DNA of 20,220 nt, from NCBI GenBank assembly GCA_036653735.1, contig JAVVTI010000013.1:1-20220 (forward strand), written 5' to 3'. Shown in pieces: positions 7,506 through 14,211 of this stretch. The notes under the pieces were generated by a model. The model made no database searches and had not been told where the DNA came from. It worked only from the letters and a program-made list of their open reading frames with translations. Every line of letters begins with the position of its first letter. Positions within the stretch are counted from its first letter, which is position 1. The position numbers and the translations under genes are program-made. The stretch comes from CAVCAD01 sp036653735. GTDB lineage: Bacteria > Bacillota_I > Bacilli_A > RF39 > UBA660.

Positions 7506-8179
7506 TACTTTATGCTAATTGAATATACAACTTTATTAGTATTAACAAGCCATCTATTCTCACCATTTATCTTTAAATACTCCTCATAAGTACTTGTAAT
7601 ACTTAGTATCAAAGGATACTTAACAAGTTCTCTTGCTATAATAGCTAAATCCTCAGCACTAGAAAAGTGTCCTTCCTCATCAAGCCCATGAGAATTCTTA
7701 AACACAGTATTCTTAAGACCTAACTTTTTAGCCTTATCATTCATCATTAAAACAAACTTCTCCTCATTACCACTTACATGCTCCGCAACCGCAACAGCCG
7801 CATCATTCGCAGATGCAATACCAATACCTTTAAGTAAATCAAGAAGTTTTATCTTATTATTCTCTCCTATATATATTTGACTTCCCCCCATAGAAGCAGC
7901 ATTCTTACTAACATACACATCATCAGTTAAAAAAATCGTTTTATCCTCAAGTGCTTCCATTGTAAGAAGTAAAGTCATAACCTTAGTAAGAGATGCCATA
8001 GCGGCTTTCTCTTCTATATTCTTAGAATATATAACATCCCCTGTACTTGCCTCTATTAAAATAGAACTCTTAGCAGATGGAGTAAAATCACTAACAACTT
8101 CTTTATTAACTCCTGTTACATCAGCATAAACATTAAAACTAAATAAAAATATAAACAAAACAAACAAATTCCTTTTCAT
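7505..8179 (-). pseudogene. dacF: dacF 5' part (signal peptide, SxxK and SxN half), split by element
   Basis: N-terminal half of a DacF-type D-alanyl-D-alanine carboxypeptidase, which trims the terminal D-Ala of peptidoglycan stem peptides; DacF acts in the forespore of Bacillus. The signal sequence (KRNLFVLFIFLFSFNVYA) is followed by SLTK with the acylated Ser63 and Lys66, and SAN at 124-126. Homology ends at VNTN near residue 215; the next 9 codons and stop are element DNA, so the essential KTG motif is cut off at 4313-4828. The start at 8179 follows GGTGAT at good spacing; the adjacent ATG at 8182 is an alternative. In Bacillus dacF lies immediately upstream of spoIIAA, matching this locus. 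Upstream sequence GTATA with TTATATTA 17 bp on could be a forespore-sigma promoter, weakly supported. Confidence 0.94.
7508..7532. repeat. Right half of attP-like site (recombination end of the dacF element)
   Basis: The 25-bp arm ends with AATTGAATATACAACT against the TT at 7533-7534 and is the inverted partner of 4829-4853. Only the outermost base and one base near the core differ. Similarity stops abruptly beyond the 25th base, so the arms define the site edges. Confidence 0.85.
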
Positions 8180-8252
8180 CATAATCACCACTAAATTAAT
8201 ATGTAACAAAACTTCTTAATATAACAAATACTTAAGTTGAATATACTTTTAT

Positions 8253-9149
8253 ATGAAAAGAAAACAAATATATATAATATTATTCTCTATACTTATTATT
8301 TTATTTCTTTATGCAACAAAACTTTATAGCATAACTAAAAAAGGTTATTCATTAAAAGCCAGCTTCATAATAATTATAAACAATATAGATAGCATAATAA
8401 AAAAAGTGGATTTCCATAAAGAAACAGAGATGTTTATAACAAGCAAATCATTTAATAAAAATAAACTATTACTTATTTTAAATAATAAATACTTTATTCC
8501 TACTAATATAAATAGATACTTATCTATAAAGACAAACAATATAAATAAAGAAATGCAGTACATAAATATGAGTTTAGACTATCCATTTTATACTAATATA
8601 AAAATAGTTACAAACCCATACGATAAAAGTGTACTAATAAATAAATACTATTCATTACCAAAAAATATTATTTACAATGATTTAGAGCCAATAAAAGAAA
8701 ATATATATTTAAGAAAAGAAGCAAAAGATGCTTTAACATCTCTTATCAATGAAGCTACTAAAAACAACCTAACAATAAATATAATAAGTGGTTACAGAAC
8801 AAAGGAGTATCAAGAAAATCTATATAACAACTACTTAAAAACCTCAGGTAAAACATATGCTGATAACTTCTCCGCAAGACCCAACCACTCAGAGCACCAA
8901 ACAGGCTTATCCGTAGACTTATCTGATCATACAAACATAATAGAATCATTTTATAATACAAATGAATATATATGGATAACTCAAAATGCTCACAACTATG
9001 GCTTTATACTAAGATATCCTCAAAATAAAGAATTAATAACAGGTTACAACTTTGAACCATGGCACTATAGATACGTAGGAAAAATAATAGCCACTAAAAT
9101 ATATAAAAACAATATTACTTTAGAAGAATATTACTCTTTACCCTCCTAA
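8253..9149 (+). CDS. Membrane-anchored VanY-type D-alanyl-D-alanine (D,D-) carboxypeptidase, peptidase M15B
   Basis: Zinc peptidase of the VanY/DdcB group that removes terminal D-Ala from cell-wall peptides outside the membrane. A single N-terminal signal anchor (IYIILFSILIILFLYATKLY) is followed by a linker and the catalytic domain from about residue 140 to 290. Visible motifs are ISGYRTKEYQ, SEHQTGLSVDL with zinc ligands His215 and Asp222, and FEPWHYRYVG with catalytic Glu268 and ligand His271. It is divergently transcribed from dacF with a 73-bp gap and overlaps the 3' end of the convergent downstream gene by 35 bp. No obvious Shine-Dalgarno precedes the ATG. Its place beside a disrupted D,D-carboxypeptidase suggests partial functional redundancy. 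Confidence 0.92.
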   Translation: MKRKQIYIILFSILIILFLYATKLYSITKKGYSLKASFIIIINNIDSIIKKVDFHKETEMFITSKSFNKNKLLLILNNKYFIPTNINRYLSIKTNNINKEMQYINMSLDYPFYTNIKIVTNPYDKSVLINKYYSLPKNIIYNDLEPIKENIYLRKEAKDALTSLINEATKNNLTINIISGYRTKEYQENLYNNYLKTSGKTYADNFSARPNHSEHQTGLSVDLSDHTNIIESFYNTNEYIWITQNAHNYGFILRYPQNKELITGYNFEPWHYRYVGKIIATKIYKNNITLEEYYSLPS

Positions 9150-9849
9150 AGAAAAACAAATAACACAACAAACCTAAAACCACAATATTTATTAAAATAA
9201 TTATACTAGACATTAAACTCCTATTAACAGTATAACTATTTATATGATTATTAGTTACTTCCTTAAATACAGTAGCCGCTTTTTTAACAATTATCTTATA
9301 AATATTACTAGTTTTACCATCATTAGATACAACAAGAACTGATACCTCATTACTTTCCTTATTAAAGTTTCCATTCCCCTCAAGAACAACCCTAGAGTTA
9401 GGACTATTAACTTCATAACTAATATCAAGTCTAGTCTCATCATTAACACTTATAACATACTCAAATACATTAGAATCAAAATTAATATCATAATTCTTAA
9501 TAACAAGATTTTTCAAAGTAGACGAATCTTCTTCTAAAAAAGAACCTTCCTTATAAACATTAATAATATAATCTTTTTTATCTAAACTAGAAGTTAAAAC
9601 AACTCTAGTCTCATCCCCCTCTATTATGACTTTTCCCTCATTAGTAACAGTTTCTCCATCTTCCTTACTACAAACTACATTAATTTCTCTCTCATAAGGA
9701 CCAGCAAAATAATTATATACATAAATACTTTTATTAAATAAAGGAGACAAAGACTTATTATTAACATGTACATTAGTCATACTATAAACATTAATATAAA
9801 ATAAAAAGAATGCACTAATAAATAATAATAAATATCTCATTCTTTTCAT
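9115..9849 (-). CDS. Cadherin-like beta-sandwich surface protein
   Basis: A 244-residue exported protein with a signal sequence (MRYLLLFISAFFLFYINVYS), two beta-sandwich repeats of the cadherin-like type at about 22-105 and 106-200, and a C-terminal membrane span (MSSIIILINIVVLGLLCYLFFF) with a basic tail. Repeat hallmarks are LSPLFNKSIYVYNYFAG ... YIINVYK and LVIKNYDINFDSNVFEYVISV ... NIYKIIVKK, the usual N-strand/V-x-Y-x-V pattern. The start at 9849 is chosen because AAGGAG precedes it; an earlier in-frame start would overlap the upstream phosphorylase. Function unknown; probably extracytoplasmic adhesion or scaffold. It overlaps the convergent vanY-type gene at its 3' end. Confidence 0.8.
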   Translation of the reverse strand: MKRMRYLLLFISAFFLFYINVYSMTNVHVNNKSLSPLFNKSIYVYNYFAGPYEREINVVCSKEDGETVTNEGKVIIEGDETRVVLTSSLDKKDYIINVYKEGSFLEEDSSTLKNLVIKNYDINFDSNVFEYVISVNDETRLDISYEVNSPNSRVVLEGNGNFNKESNEVSVLVVSNDGKTSNIYKIIVKKAATVFKEVTNNHINSYTVNRSLMSSIIILINIVVLGLLCYLFFFRRVKSNILLK

Positions 9850-9862
9850 ATAAGTCTTCTCC

Positions 9863-11137
9863 TTATTTAATAATATCAATAATAATACTCTTAGTTTCTA
9901 TAGGACTTTCTTTAATATCATAACATTCCATTATCCTACTTATCATATTGGTTTCCTTATTATAGAAAGCACTCCCTATAACCTCATTCACATTTATATA
10001 ATCATTTACTTCCTTTAGTGAAATATATCCAACAGCATAATCAATAATATCGCCACTTTTTTTCCTAGTAGCACCCATACTTGATACTATTTGAGCAATT
10101 AAATTAGCATCAATACTATTAATATAACCACTTTTATCAGATATTATATCCTTTTTCTTACTTTTAAGCTTAATATCATTAATATTACCACCTTGATACA
10201 TAGTCCACTCTAGAAATTTATCCCTAGCTTTACCACTTTCTAAAGAGTCCTTTACCTTAAGTACACCTTCATCATAACTACTATTCATACTAACGCTATA
10301 CATTAATGCACTCAAACAAACACATAAATCATATAACCTATTACTATACTTTCCATTAAAAAAATCTACTACTTCTTTTACTTCTAATCCATTTCCTACA
10401 GCGTATCCTAAAGGACATGACATATCACTAAGTACACAAACTACCTTCCTATTAAACCTCTTACCTGTATCAATTAAGTAAGAAGCAAGCTCCTTAGCTT
10501 CTTCTATAGACTTCATAAAAGCACCTGCTCCTACCTTTAAATCTATAATAATATTAATACTTCCAGATGCTATTTTCTTAGACATAATAGAACTAGTAAT
10601 TAATGATATAGAATTAACAAGACCCCTTTCATCCCTAAGAGCATATATTTTCTTATCAGCTATAGCCACATCCTTACTTTGAGCTTCAACACATAATCCA
10701 ATCTCCATTACTTGTTTTAATAAACTATCTATTGATAAATTAACATTAAAACCACTAATACTTTCTAATTTATCAATAGTACCTCCTGTTAACCCTAAAG
10801 ACCTACCACTCATCTTAGGAACTTTAATACCTAAAGAAGCAACAATAGGTAACACAATTAAAGTAGTCTTATCACCAACTCCTCCAGTAGAATGTTTATC
10901 TGCTGTAACACCATCAATTAAAGATAAATCAATAATACTACCACTTTCCACCATAGCCTTAGTCATATAATAAGTTTCTTCCTTACTAAAACCATTATCA
11001 ACAATTAATTTTAAAAACTCATACATCTCATCATCACTAATAACATCATCTACATAAGCTTTAATAACATACTTAATCTCTTCCTCTAAAAGAAATTCAT
11101 TATTTTCCATCCTTAAAAGGATACTCTTTATATTCAT
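9863..11137 (-). CDS. pdp: Pyrimidine-nucleoside phosphorylase
   Basis: Cytoplasmic salvage enzyme that splits uridine, thymidine and deoxyuridine with phosphate to free base and (deoxy)ribose 1-phosphate. The helical N-terminal domain is followed by the signature DKHSTGGVGDKTTLIVLPIV, with the phosphate-binding Lys-His-Ser, and KMSGRSLGLTGGTIDKLESI. Later family blocks are IADKKIYALRDERGLVNSI and DLKVGAGAFMKS. At 424 residues it is full length (family about 430). The start at 11137 is preferred: AGGAG lies 6 bp before it, while the upstream ATG directly abuts that site. No other nucleoside-salvage gene (deoC, cdd) is adjacent. Confidence 0.95.
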   Translation of the reverse strand: MNIKSILLRMENNEFLLEEEIKYVIKAYVDDVISDDEMYEFLKLIVDNGFSKEETYYMTKAMVESGSIIDLSLIDGVTADKHSTGGVGDKTTLIVLPIVASLGIKVPKMSGRSLGLTGGTIDKLESISGFNVNLSIDSLLKQVMEIGLCVEAQSKDVAIADKKIYALRDERGLVNSISLITSSIMSKKIASGSINIIIDLKVGAGAFMKSIEEAKELASYLIDTGKRFNRKVVCVLSDMSCPLGYAVGNGLEVKEVVDFFNGKYSNRLYDLCVCLSALMYSVSMNSSYDEGVLKVKDSLESGKARDKFLEWTMYQGGNINDIKLKSKKKDIISDKSGYINSIDANLIAQIVSSMGATRKKSGDIIDYAVGYISLKEVNDYINVNEVIGSAFYNKETNMISRIMECYDIKESPIETKSIIIDIIK

Positions 11138-11170
11138 AATCATCTCCTACTAAACAATTATAACATAACT

Positions 11171-11197
11171 AAAAAGCATTCATAAATATATGAATGC
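11171..11197 (-). terminator. Terminator after the XRE regulator gene
   Basis: A perfect 9-bp stem, GCATTCATA (11176-11184) and TATGAATGC (11189-11197), has a 4-base loop. It is followed on the minus strand by TTTTT, and separates the regulator from the phosphorylase gene. Confidence 0.75.
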
Positions 11198-11223
11198 ATA
11201 CTTTTATAATAATAACTTATAAA

Positions 11224-11568
11224 CTATAACTTTTTCTTTAAAAGATCTAAACTTCTAACAGCATCTTCAAGTAAAATCTCAGATATATACTTATTCTTTC
11301 TTAATTCTTTAATAAACATAACTTCTTCATTAGTCATAGGCATTATTTTCTTAGGATTTTTAATACTAATAAACATATCATTACCAATTAAATAATCACT
11401 ACTAACATTAAACAAAGATATAATATCCAGTAAAGTTTCTATAGTAGGAGTTCTAGTTCCCTTCTCATAACAGCATATACTAGATTTAGTTAAATTAAGT
11501 AAAACAGCCAAATCCTGTTGCTTCATACCTTTCTTAAGTCTAAGTTCCTTTAATCTTTCGCCATTCAT
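11224..11568 (-). CDS. XRE-family helix-turn-helix regulator
   Basis: Small DNA-binding protein of 114 residues. The N-terminal HTH_3 domain occupies about residues 1-62: GERLKELRLKKGMKQQDLAVLLNLTKSSICCYEKGTRTPTIETLLDIISLFNVSSDYLIG, with the recognition helix around TKSSICCYEKG. A short helical C-terminal tail (residues 75-114) may mediate dimerisation. The ATG at 11568 follows GAGGTG at correct spacing. It stands alone between terminators and faces the same way as its neighbours; target genes cannot be inferred. Confidence 0.88.
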   Translation of the reverse strand: MNGERLKELRLKKGMKQQDLAVLLNLTKSSICCYEKGTRTPTIETLLDIISLFNVSSDYLIGNDMFISIKNPKKIMPMTNEEVMFIKELRKNKYISEILLEDAVRSLDLLKKKL

Positions 11569-11636
11569 TTTATACACCTCAAATAAAATTATATAGCAAA
11601 ATATTTATATTTTATAAAAGTTGACAATAAGTAATA

Positions 11637-11984
11637 CTACTTATCCTTTACTTCTTCCTTCTTATCAGACTTACTAGATAAAAAAGTTACTTTTTCTGCT
11701 ACTACTTCAAGTACATAAACAGTCTTACCATCTTTTTCATAATTACTTGATTGAAGTCTTCCCTTTACTCCAATAATATCTCCCTTATGACAATATTCAC
11801 AAGTATTCTCAGCAAGACCACTCCAAAGAACACACCTAATAAAATCAGTATCATAAATACCATCCATATTCTTAAAACTTCTATTAACTGCTAAAATAAT
11901 ATGTGTTCTTTTCTTACCTGCTTCATCCTCTATTATCTCAATATCCTTAGTAAGTCTTCCAACTAAAATAGTTTGATTCAACAT
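11637..11984 (-). CDS. ssb: Short single-stranded DNA-binding protein
   Basis: OB-fold protein of 115 residues that coats single-stranded DNA. Family blocks are LNQTILVGRLTKDIEI at the start, THIILAVNRSFKN, DTDFIRCVLWSGLAENTCEYCHKGDIIGVKGRLQSSNYEKDGK and VYVLEVVAEKVTFL. It lacks the long glycine/glutamine linker and the acidic DDDIPF-type tip of replicative SSB, ending instead in KSDKKEEVKDK, which resembles B. subtilis SsbB in length. It is monocistronic, away from rpsF/rpsR where the main ssb usually sits, so a secondary paralogue is likely. AAAGGAGGAGAG precedes the ATG. Confidence 0.9.
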   Translation of the reverse strand: MLNQTILVGRLTKDIEIIEDEAGKKRTHIILAVNRSFKNMDGIYDTDFIRCVLWSGLAENTCEYCHKGDIIGVKGRLQSSNYEKDGKTVYVLEVVAEKVTFLSSKSDKKEEVKDK

Positions 11985-12102
11985 AACTCTCCTCCTTTCT
12001 AAACTAATCTTAGCACACGCTAGACCCCTACATTCATACTATAATAATCAATTTCTAAAAATATTATATATATCCATTTAATAAATCTTCTTAATGAATA
12101 TT

Positions 12103-12132
12103 AAAAAACTAAGAGCTTAATCTCTTAGTTTT
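12103..12132 (-). terminator. Terminator after sufS
   Basis: AAAACTAAGAG (12105-12115) pairs perfectly with CTCTTAGTTTT (12122-12132) around a 6-base loop. It continues into six T residues on the minus strand. Confidence 0.8.
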
Positions 12133-12160
12133 AGTATAATTCAAAAAGTATTACAAACTT

Positions 12161-13345
12161 TTAAAAATTATATAAATTCTTCTTATTTCTTAATTGATCT
12201 AGTAAATAATCTATTTCTTCATAAGTATTATAAAATGCTAAACTAATACGTAGTGTATTACTAAAATCATCTTTTAATAACTTAGCACAATGACTACCAC
12301 TTCTAGTACATATCTTCTTACTATTTAAATAAAGTCCTAAATTAGATGATTCTATATTCTTAGCAGTAATAAGAATAATAGGTCCTTCACTAAACTCATT
12401 ATGAATAGTTATATAAGGTATCTTCGATAGTTCACTAACCAAATATAGTCTTAAATGATACTCTTTCCTATTAATATTATTCATACCTATATTATATATA
12501 TAATTAATAGCACTCTTAAAAGCTATAACATTCCCTATATTAAGTGTACCCGCTTCAAACCTTTGTGGTACATAAGATAGAGTTAAATCATTTGTATTAA
12601 ACATCTTATTCATACCACCTCCAAAAGTAGTAGGAATCATCTTCTGTACATATTTATCTTTTCCATAAAGAACTCCTACACCCTCAGGACCATACATTTT
12701 ATGAGCGGAAAAAGCAAAAAAATCACAATCAATATCCTGTACATCAGTTATAATATGCCCTACACTTTGTGCACCATCTACAACCACTAATATATTTCTT
12801 TCCCTTGCCTTTTTACATATCTCCTTAATATTCCTAACATCACCAATAACATTAGTAATATAAGCTAAACTAATAACCCTAGTATTACTACTAATTTTAT
12901 CTAATAAATTATTAATATTAATCTTATTATTTTCATCTAAATCTATATATTTTAAGAATATCTTCTTTCTCTTACTTAAATTAATCCAAGGTAATACATT
13001 AGAAGCATGCTCACTAATACTTAGAAGCACCTCATCATTATCTTTTAAATAATATGAAAAAAAACCATTTATAATCATATTTAAAGAATCAGTAGTTCCA
13101 CTTGTAAAAATAATTTCATTCTTACTTTTAGCATTAATAAACTTCTGTACAGCAATTCTACTTTCTTCAAACTTATCACTAGTTCTAAAACTAAGATCAT
13201 ATGAACCACGATGTATATTACAGTTATATTTTTCATAGTATTCTTTTATCTTCTCAATAACTTCTTTAGGTTTAAATGTAGTTGCAGCATTATCAAAATA
13301 TATATAATCATTATTTAACATAGGAAAGTCATTTTCATATTTCAT
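12161..13345 (-). CDS. sufS: Cysteine desulfurase, SufS/CsdA class
   Basis: Pyridoxal-phosphate enzyme that takes sulfur from cysteine, forming a protein persulfide for Fe-S cluster and thio-cofactor assembly. The 394-residue fold begins YIYFDNAATTFKP. The PLP Schiff-base Lys216 is in AFSAHKMYGPEGVGVLYG, the cofactor-contacting VVDGAQSVGH is at about 188-197, and the persulfide-bearing Cys353 is in TRSGSHCAK, the short-loop RxGxHC arrangement of class II (SufS) enzymes. No sufU, sufB, sufC or sufD is next to it, so its scaffold lies elsewhere. AAGGGGAT precedes the ATG. Confidence 0.92.
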   Translation of the reverse strand: MKYENDFPMLNNDYIYFDNAATTFKPKEVIEKIKEYYEKYNCNIHRGSYDLSFRTSDKFEESRIAVQKFINAKSKNEIIFTSGTTDSLNMIINGFFSYYLKDNDEVLLSISEHASNVLPWINLSKRKKIFLKYIDLDENNKININNLLDKISSNTRVISLAYITNVIGDVRNIKEICKKARERNILVVVDGAQSVGHIITDVQDIDCDFFAFSAHKMYGPEGVGVLYGKDKYVQKMIPTTFGGGMNKMFNTNDLTLSYVPQRFEAGTLNIGNVIAFKSAINYIYNIGMNNINRKEYHLRLYLVSELSKIPYITIHNEFSEGPIILITAKNIESSNLGLYLNSKKICTRSGSHCAKLLKDDFSNTLRISLAFYNTYEEIDYLLDQLRNKKNLYNF

Positions 13346-13377
13346 ATTATCCCCTTCATATATAATTTATGTAAAGT

Positions 13378-13398
13378 TTATCATTTTGAACATGATAA
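13378..13398. promoter_or_regulatory. Inverted repeat between divergent sufS and hit genes
   Basis: TTATCAT and ATGATAA, perfect 7-bp inverted copies with a 7-base spacer, lie just upstream of the hit promoter and about 33 bp from the sufS start. It could be an operator for the divergent pair. In DNA this AT-rich, chance is possible. Confidence 0.3.
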
Positions 13399-13402
13399 CT
13401 AC

Positions 13403-13431
13403 TTGATAAAAAGCATAATTTTAACTATAAT
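13403..13431 (+). promoter_or_regulatory. Sigma-A type promoter for the HIT gene
   Basis: TTGATA and a perfect TATAAT are separated by exactly 17 bp and end 17 bp before the ATG, with AGGTGA in between. Confidence 0.75.
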
Positions 13432-13448
13432 TACTTTAGGTGATACAT

Positions 13449-13817
13449 ATGAAAGATTGTTTATTTTGTAAAATATCTAATAACATAGTACCTTCATATA
13501 CAATATATGAAGATAACACTGTAAAAGTAATATTAGATATTTCTCCTTCTTCAAATGGACACTGCCTAATAATAACTAAAACACATTATAATAATATAAC
13601 TGATATACCTTATGAAACTCTAGCCTATATTAATACTATTATTAAAAAAATGTACATTTTATTAGAAAAGAAATTAAACTTTGATGGAATGCAAATACTT
13701 CAGAATAATGGTATATCACAAGAAATACATCATTATCATGTACACTTAATACCAAGATATAAAAAGGAAACACTTATAGATACTACTGAAAATACTTACA
13801 AAAAAATAATGAATTAA
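13449..13817 (+). CDS. hit: HIT-family nucleotide hydrolase/transferase
   Basis: Histidine-triad protein, probably hydrolysing AMP-lysine-type or other nucleoside phosphoramidates. The 122 residues begin CLFCKI with the Cys4/Cys7 pair of the bacterial Hit subgroup. They continue through YEDNTVKVILDISPSSNGHCLIITKTHY and end with the triad HHYHVHLIPR (His95, His97, His99), where His97 is the nucleophile. ATG at 13449 is preferred to the GTG three codons earlier because AGGTGAT lies just upstream of it. It is monocistronic, with its own promoter and terminator. Confidence 0.93.
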   Translation: MKDCLFCKISNNIVPSYTIYEDNTVKVILDISPSSNGHCLIITKTHYNNITDIPYETLAYINTIIKKMYILLEKKLNFDGMQILQNNGISQEIHHYHVHLIPRYKKETLIDTTENTYKKIMN

Positions 13818-13829
13818 TCATTATTTTTT
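13801..13829 (+). terminator. Terminator overlapping the HIT gene end
   Basis: AAAAAATAATGA (13801-13812) pairs with TCATTATTTTTT (13818-13829) around a loop holding part of the stop codon. It runs into further T residues. Confidence 0.7.
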
Positions 13830-13839
13830 TTTACTTAAG

Positions 13840-13866
13840 AAAAAAGAGGAAACTCTCCTCTTTTTT
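13840..13866. terminator. Bidirectional terminator between hit and the YjcZ-like genes
   Basis: AAAAAAGAGGA (13840-13850) and TCCTCTTTTTT (13856-13866) form an 11-bp stem with A- and T-runs on either side, suiting the two convergent transcription units. Confidence 0.75.
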
Positions 13867-13975
13867 ACCAACCAACGAAAGCCCCGAATATTATTGCTAG
13901 TAAAATAAATAGTATTAGTATTATAAAGAAACTACTTCCGCAGTTGCTGCAAGATTTACCGCAGCTATTTTGCAT
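13865..13975 (-). CDS. YjcZ-family sporulation micropeptide (Cys-rich head)
   Basis: A 36-residue peptide too short for most ORF callers. The start MQNSCGKSCSNCGSS has three Cys, followed by one membrane helix FFIILILFILLAIIFGAFVGW. The pattern of a Gly/Cys-rich head and a helix rich in I/L ending with Gly-Ala-Phe is that of the YjcZ/YhfM-like small spore proteins of Firmicutes. GGAGGCGAT precedes the ATG. It is in tandem with a second copy 21 bp upstream, and its stop lies within the terminator. Confidence 0.75.
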   Translation of the reverse strand: MQNSCGKSCSNCGSSFFIILILFILLAIIFGAFVGW

Positions 13976-13996
13976 AGATTATCGCCTCCTTTTTAA

Positions 13997-14095
13997 TTAG
14001 ATGAATGCACCTAATATGATTACTAATAAGATAAATAATACCAAAGCAAACGCTGCTCCAGAAATACCATTATGACATCCGCATCCTGTATTCAT
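13997..14095 (-). CDS. YjcZ-family sporulation micropeptide
   Basis: A 32-residue peptide beginning MNTGCGCHNGISGAAFALVL and ending in a hydrophobic helix FILLVIILGAFI. GxxGxAFALVLFILLVIILGA closely follows the YjcZ sporulation-peptide signature. The ATG at 14095 is chosen over one six bases earlier because AAGGAGG is 7 bp from it. It is the first gene of a two-gene micropeptide operon; the paralogous partner lies directly downstream. Likely membrane- or coat-associated in spores. Confidence 0.8.
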   Translation of the reverse strand: MNTGCGCHNGISGAAFALVLFILLVIILGAFI

Positions 14096-14164
14096 AAACA
14101 TTCCTCCTTTTGATCTTTACACTGGTATAATACACAAATTACTAAAATATGTGAGTGCTTATCA

Positions 14165-14193
14165 TTGTATTTTATTTAAAATTATTGTAAAAT
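14165..14193 (+). promoter_or_regulatory. Sigma-A type promoter for the PrsA-like gene
   Basis: TTGTAT and TAAAAT with a 17-bp spacer end 18 bp before the ATG, with AAAGGA between. Confidence 0.6.
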
Positions 14194-14211
14194 AGATAAG
14201 AAAGGAAAAAT

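Larger units (their letters stand above)
4829..7534. mobile_element. 2.7-kb serine-recombinase element inserted in dacF
   Basis: A compact integrated element of 2706 bp (including one copy of the core dinucleotide) separates the two halves of dacF. It holds a large serine recombinase on the plus strand, then on the minus strand a Fic protein and two tiny ORFs. There are no phage structural, replication or conjugation genes. Both ends have a 25-bp half-site in inverted orientation beside TT (4827-4828 and 7533-7534). Circularising at TT would give a 52-bp near-perfect palindrome; the emptied chromosome would have ACTAAG-TT-ATTAGT at the join, itself an imperfect palindrome, and an intact dacF frame. 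The layout resembles sporulation intervening elements such as skin in sigK, but far smaller. Excision in vivo is inferred. Confidence 0.9.

Noticed and set aside
4829..7534. Insertion-sequence transposition with target-site duplication
   Set aside because: The inverted ends superficially resemble IS terminal repeats, but there is no DDE transposase and the shared flank is only a dinucleotide (up to three bases). The enzyme present is a serine recombinase.
4313..8179. The two dacF parts as independent genes or as an assembly chimera
   Set aside because: Each half alone lacks essential motifs, their order and orientation match one gene, and precise half-sites with a shared TT at the junctions are what integration predicts. 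An assembly error would not create a 25-bp attP-like pair.
8345..8961. Two minus-strand open frames within the VanY-type gene
   Set aside because: Both are antisense shadows of the peptidase; their hydrophobicity reflects complementary AT-rich codons.
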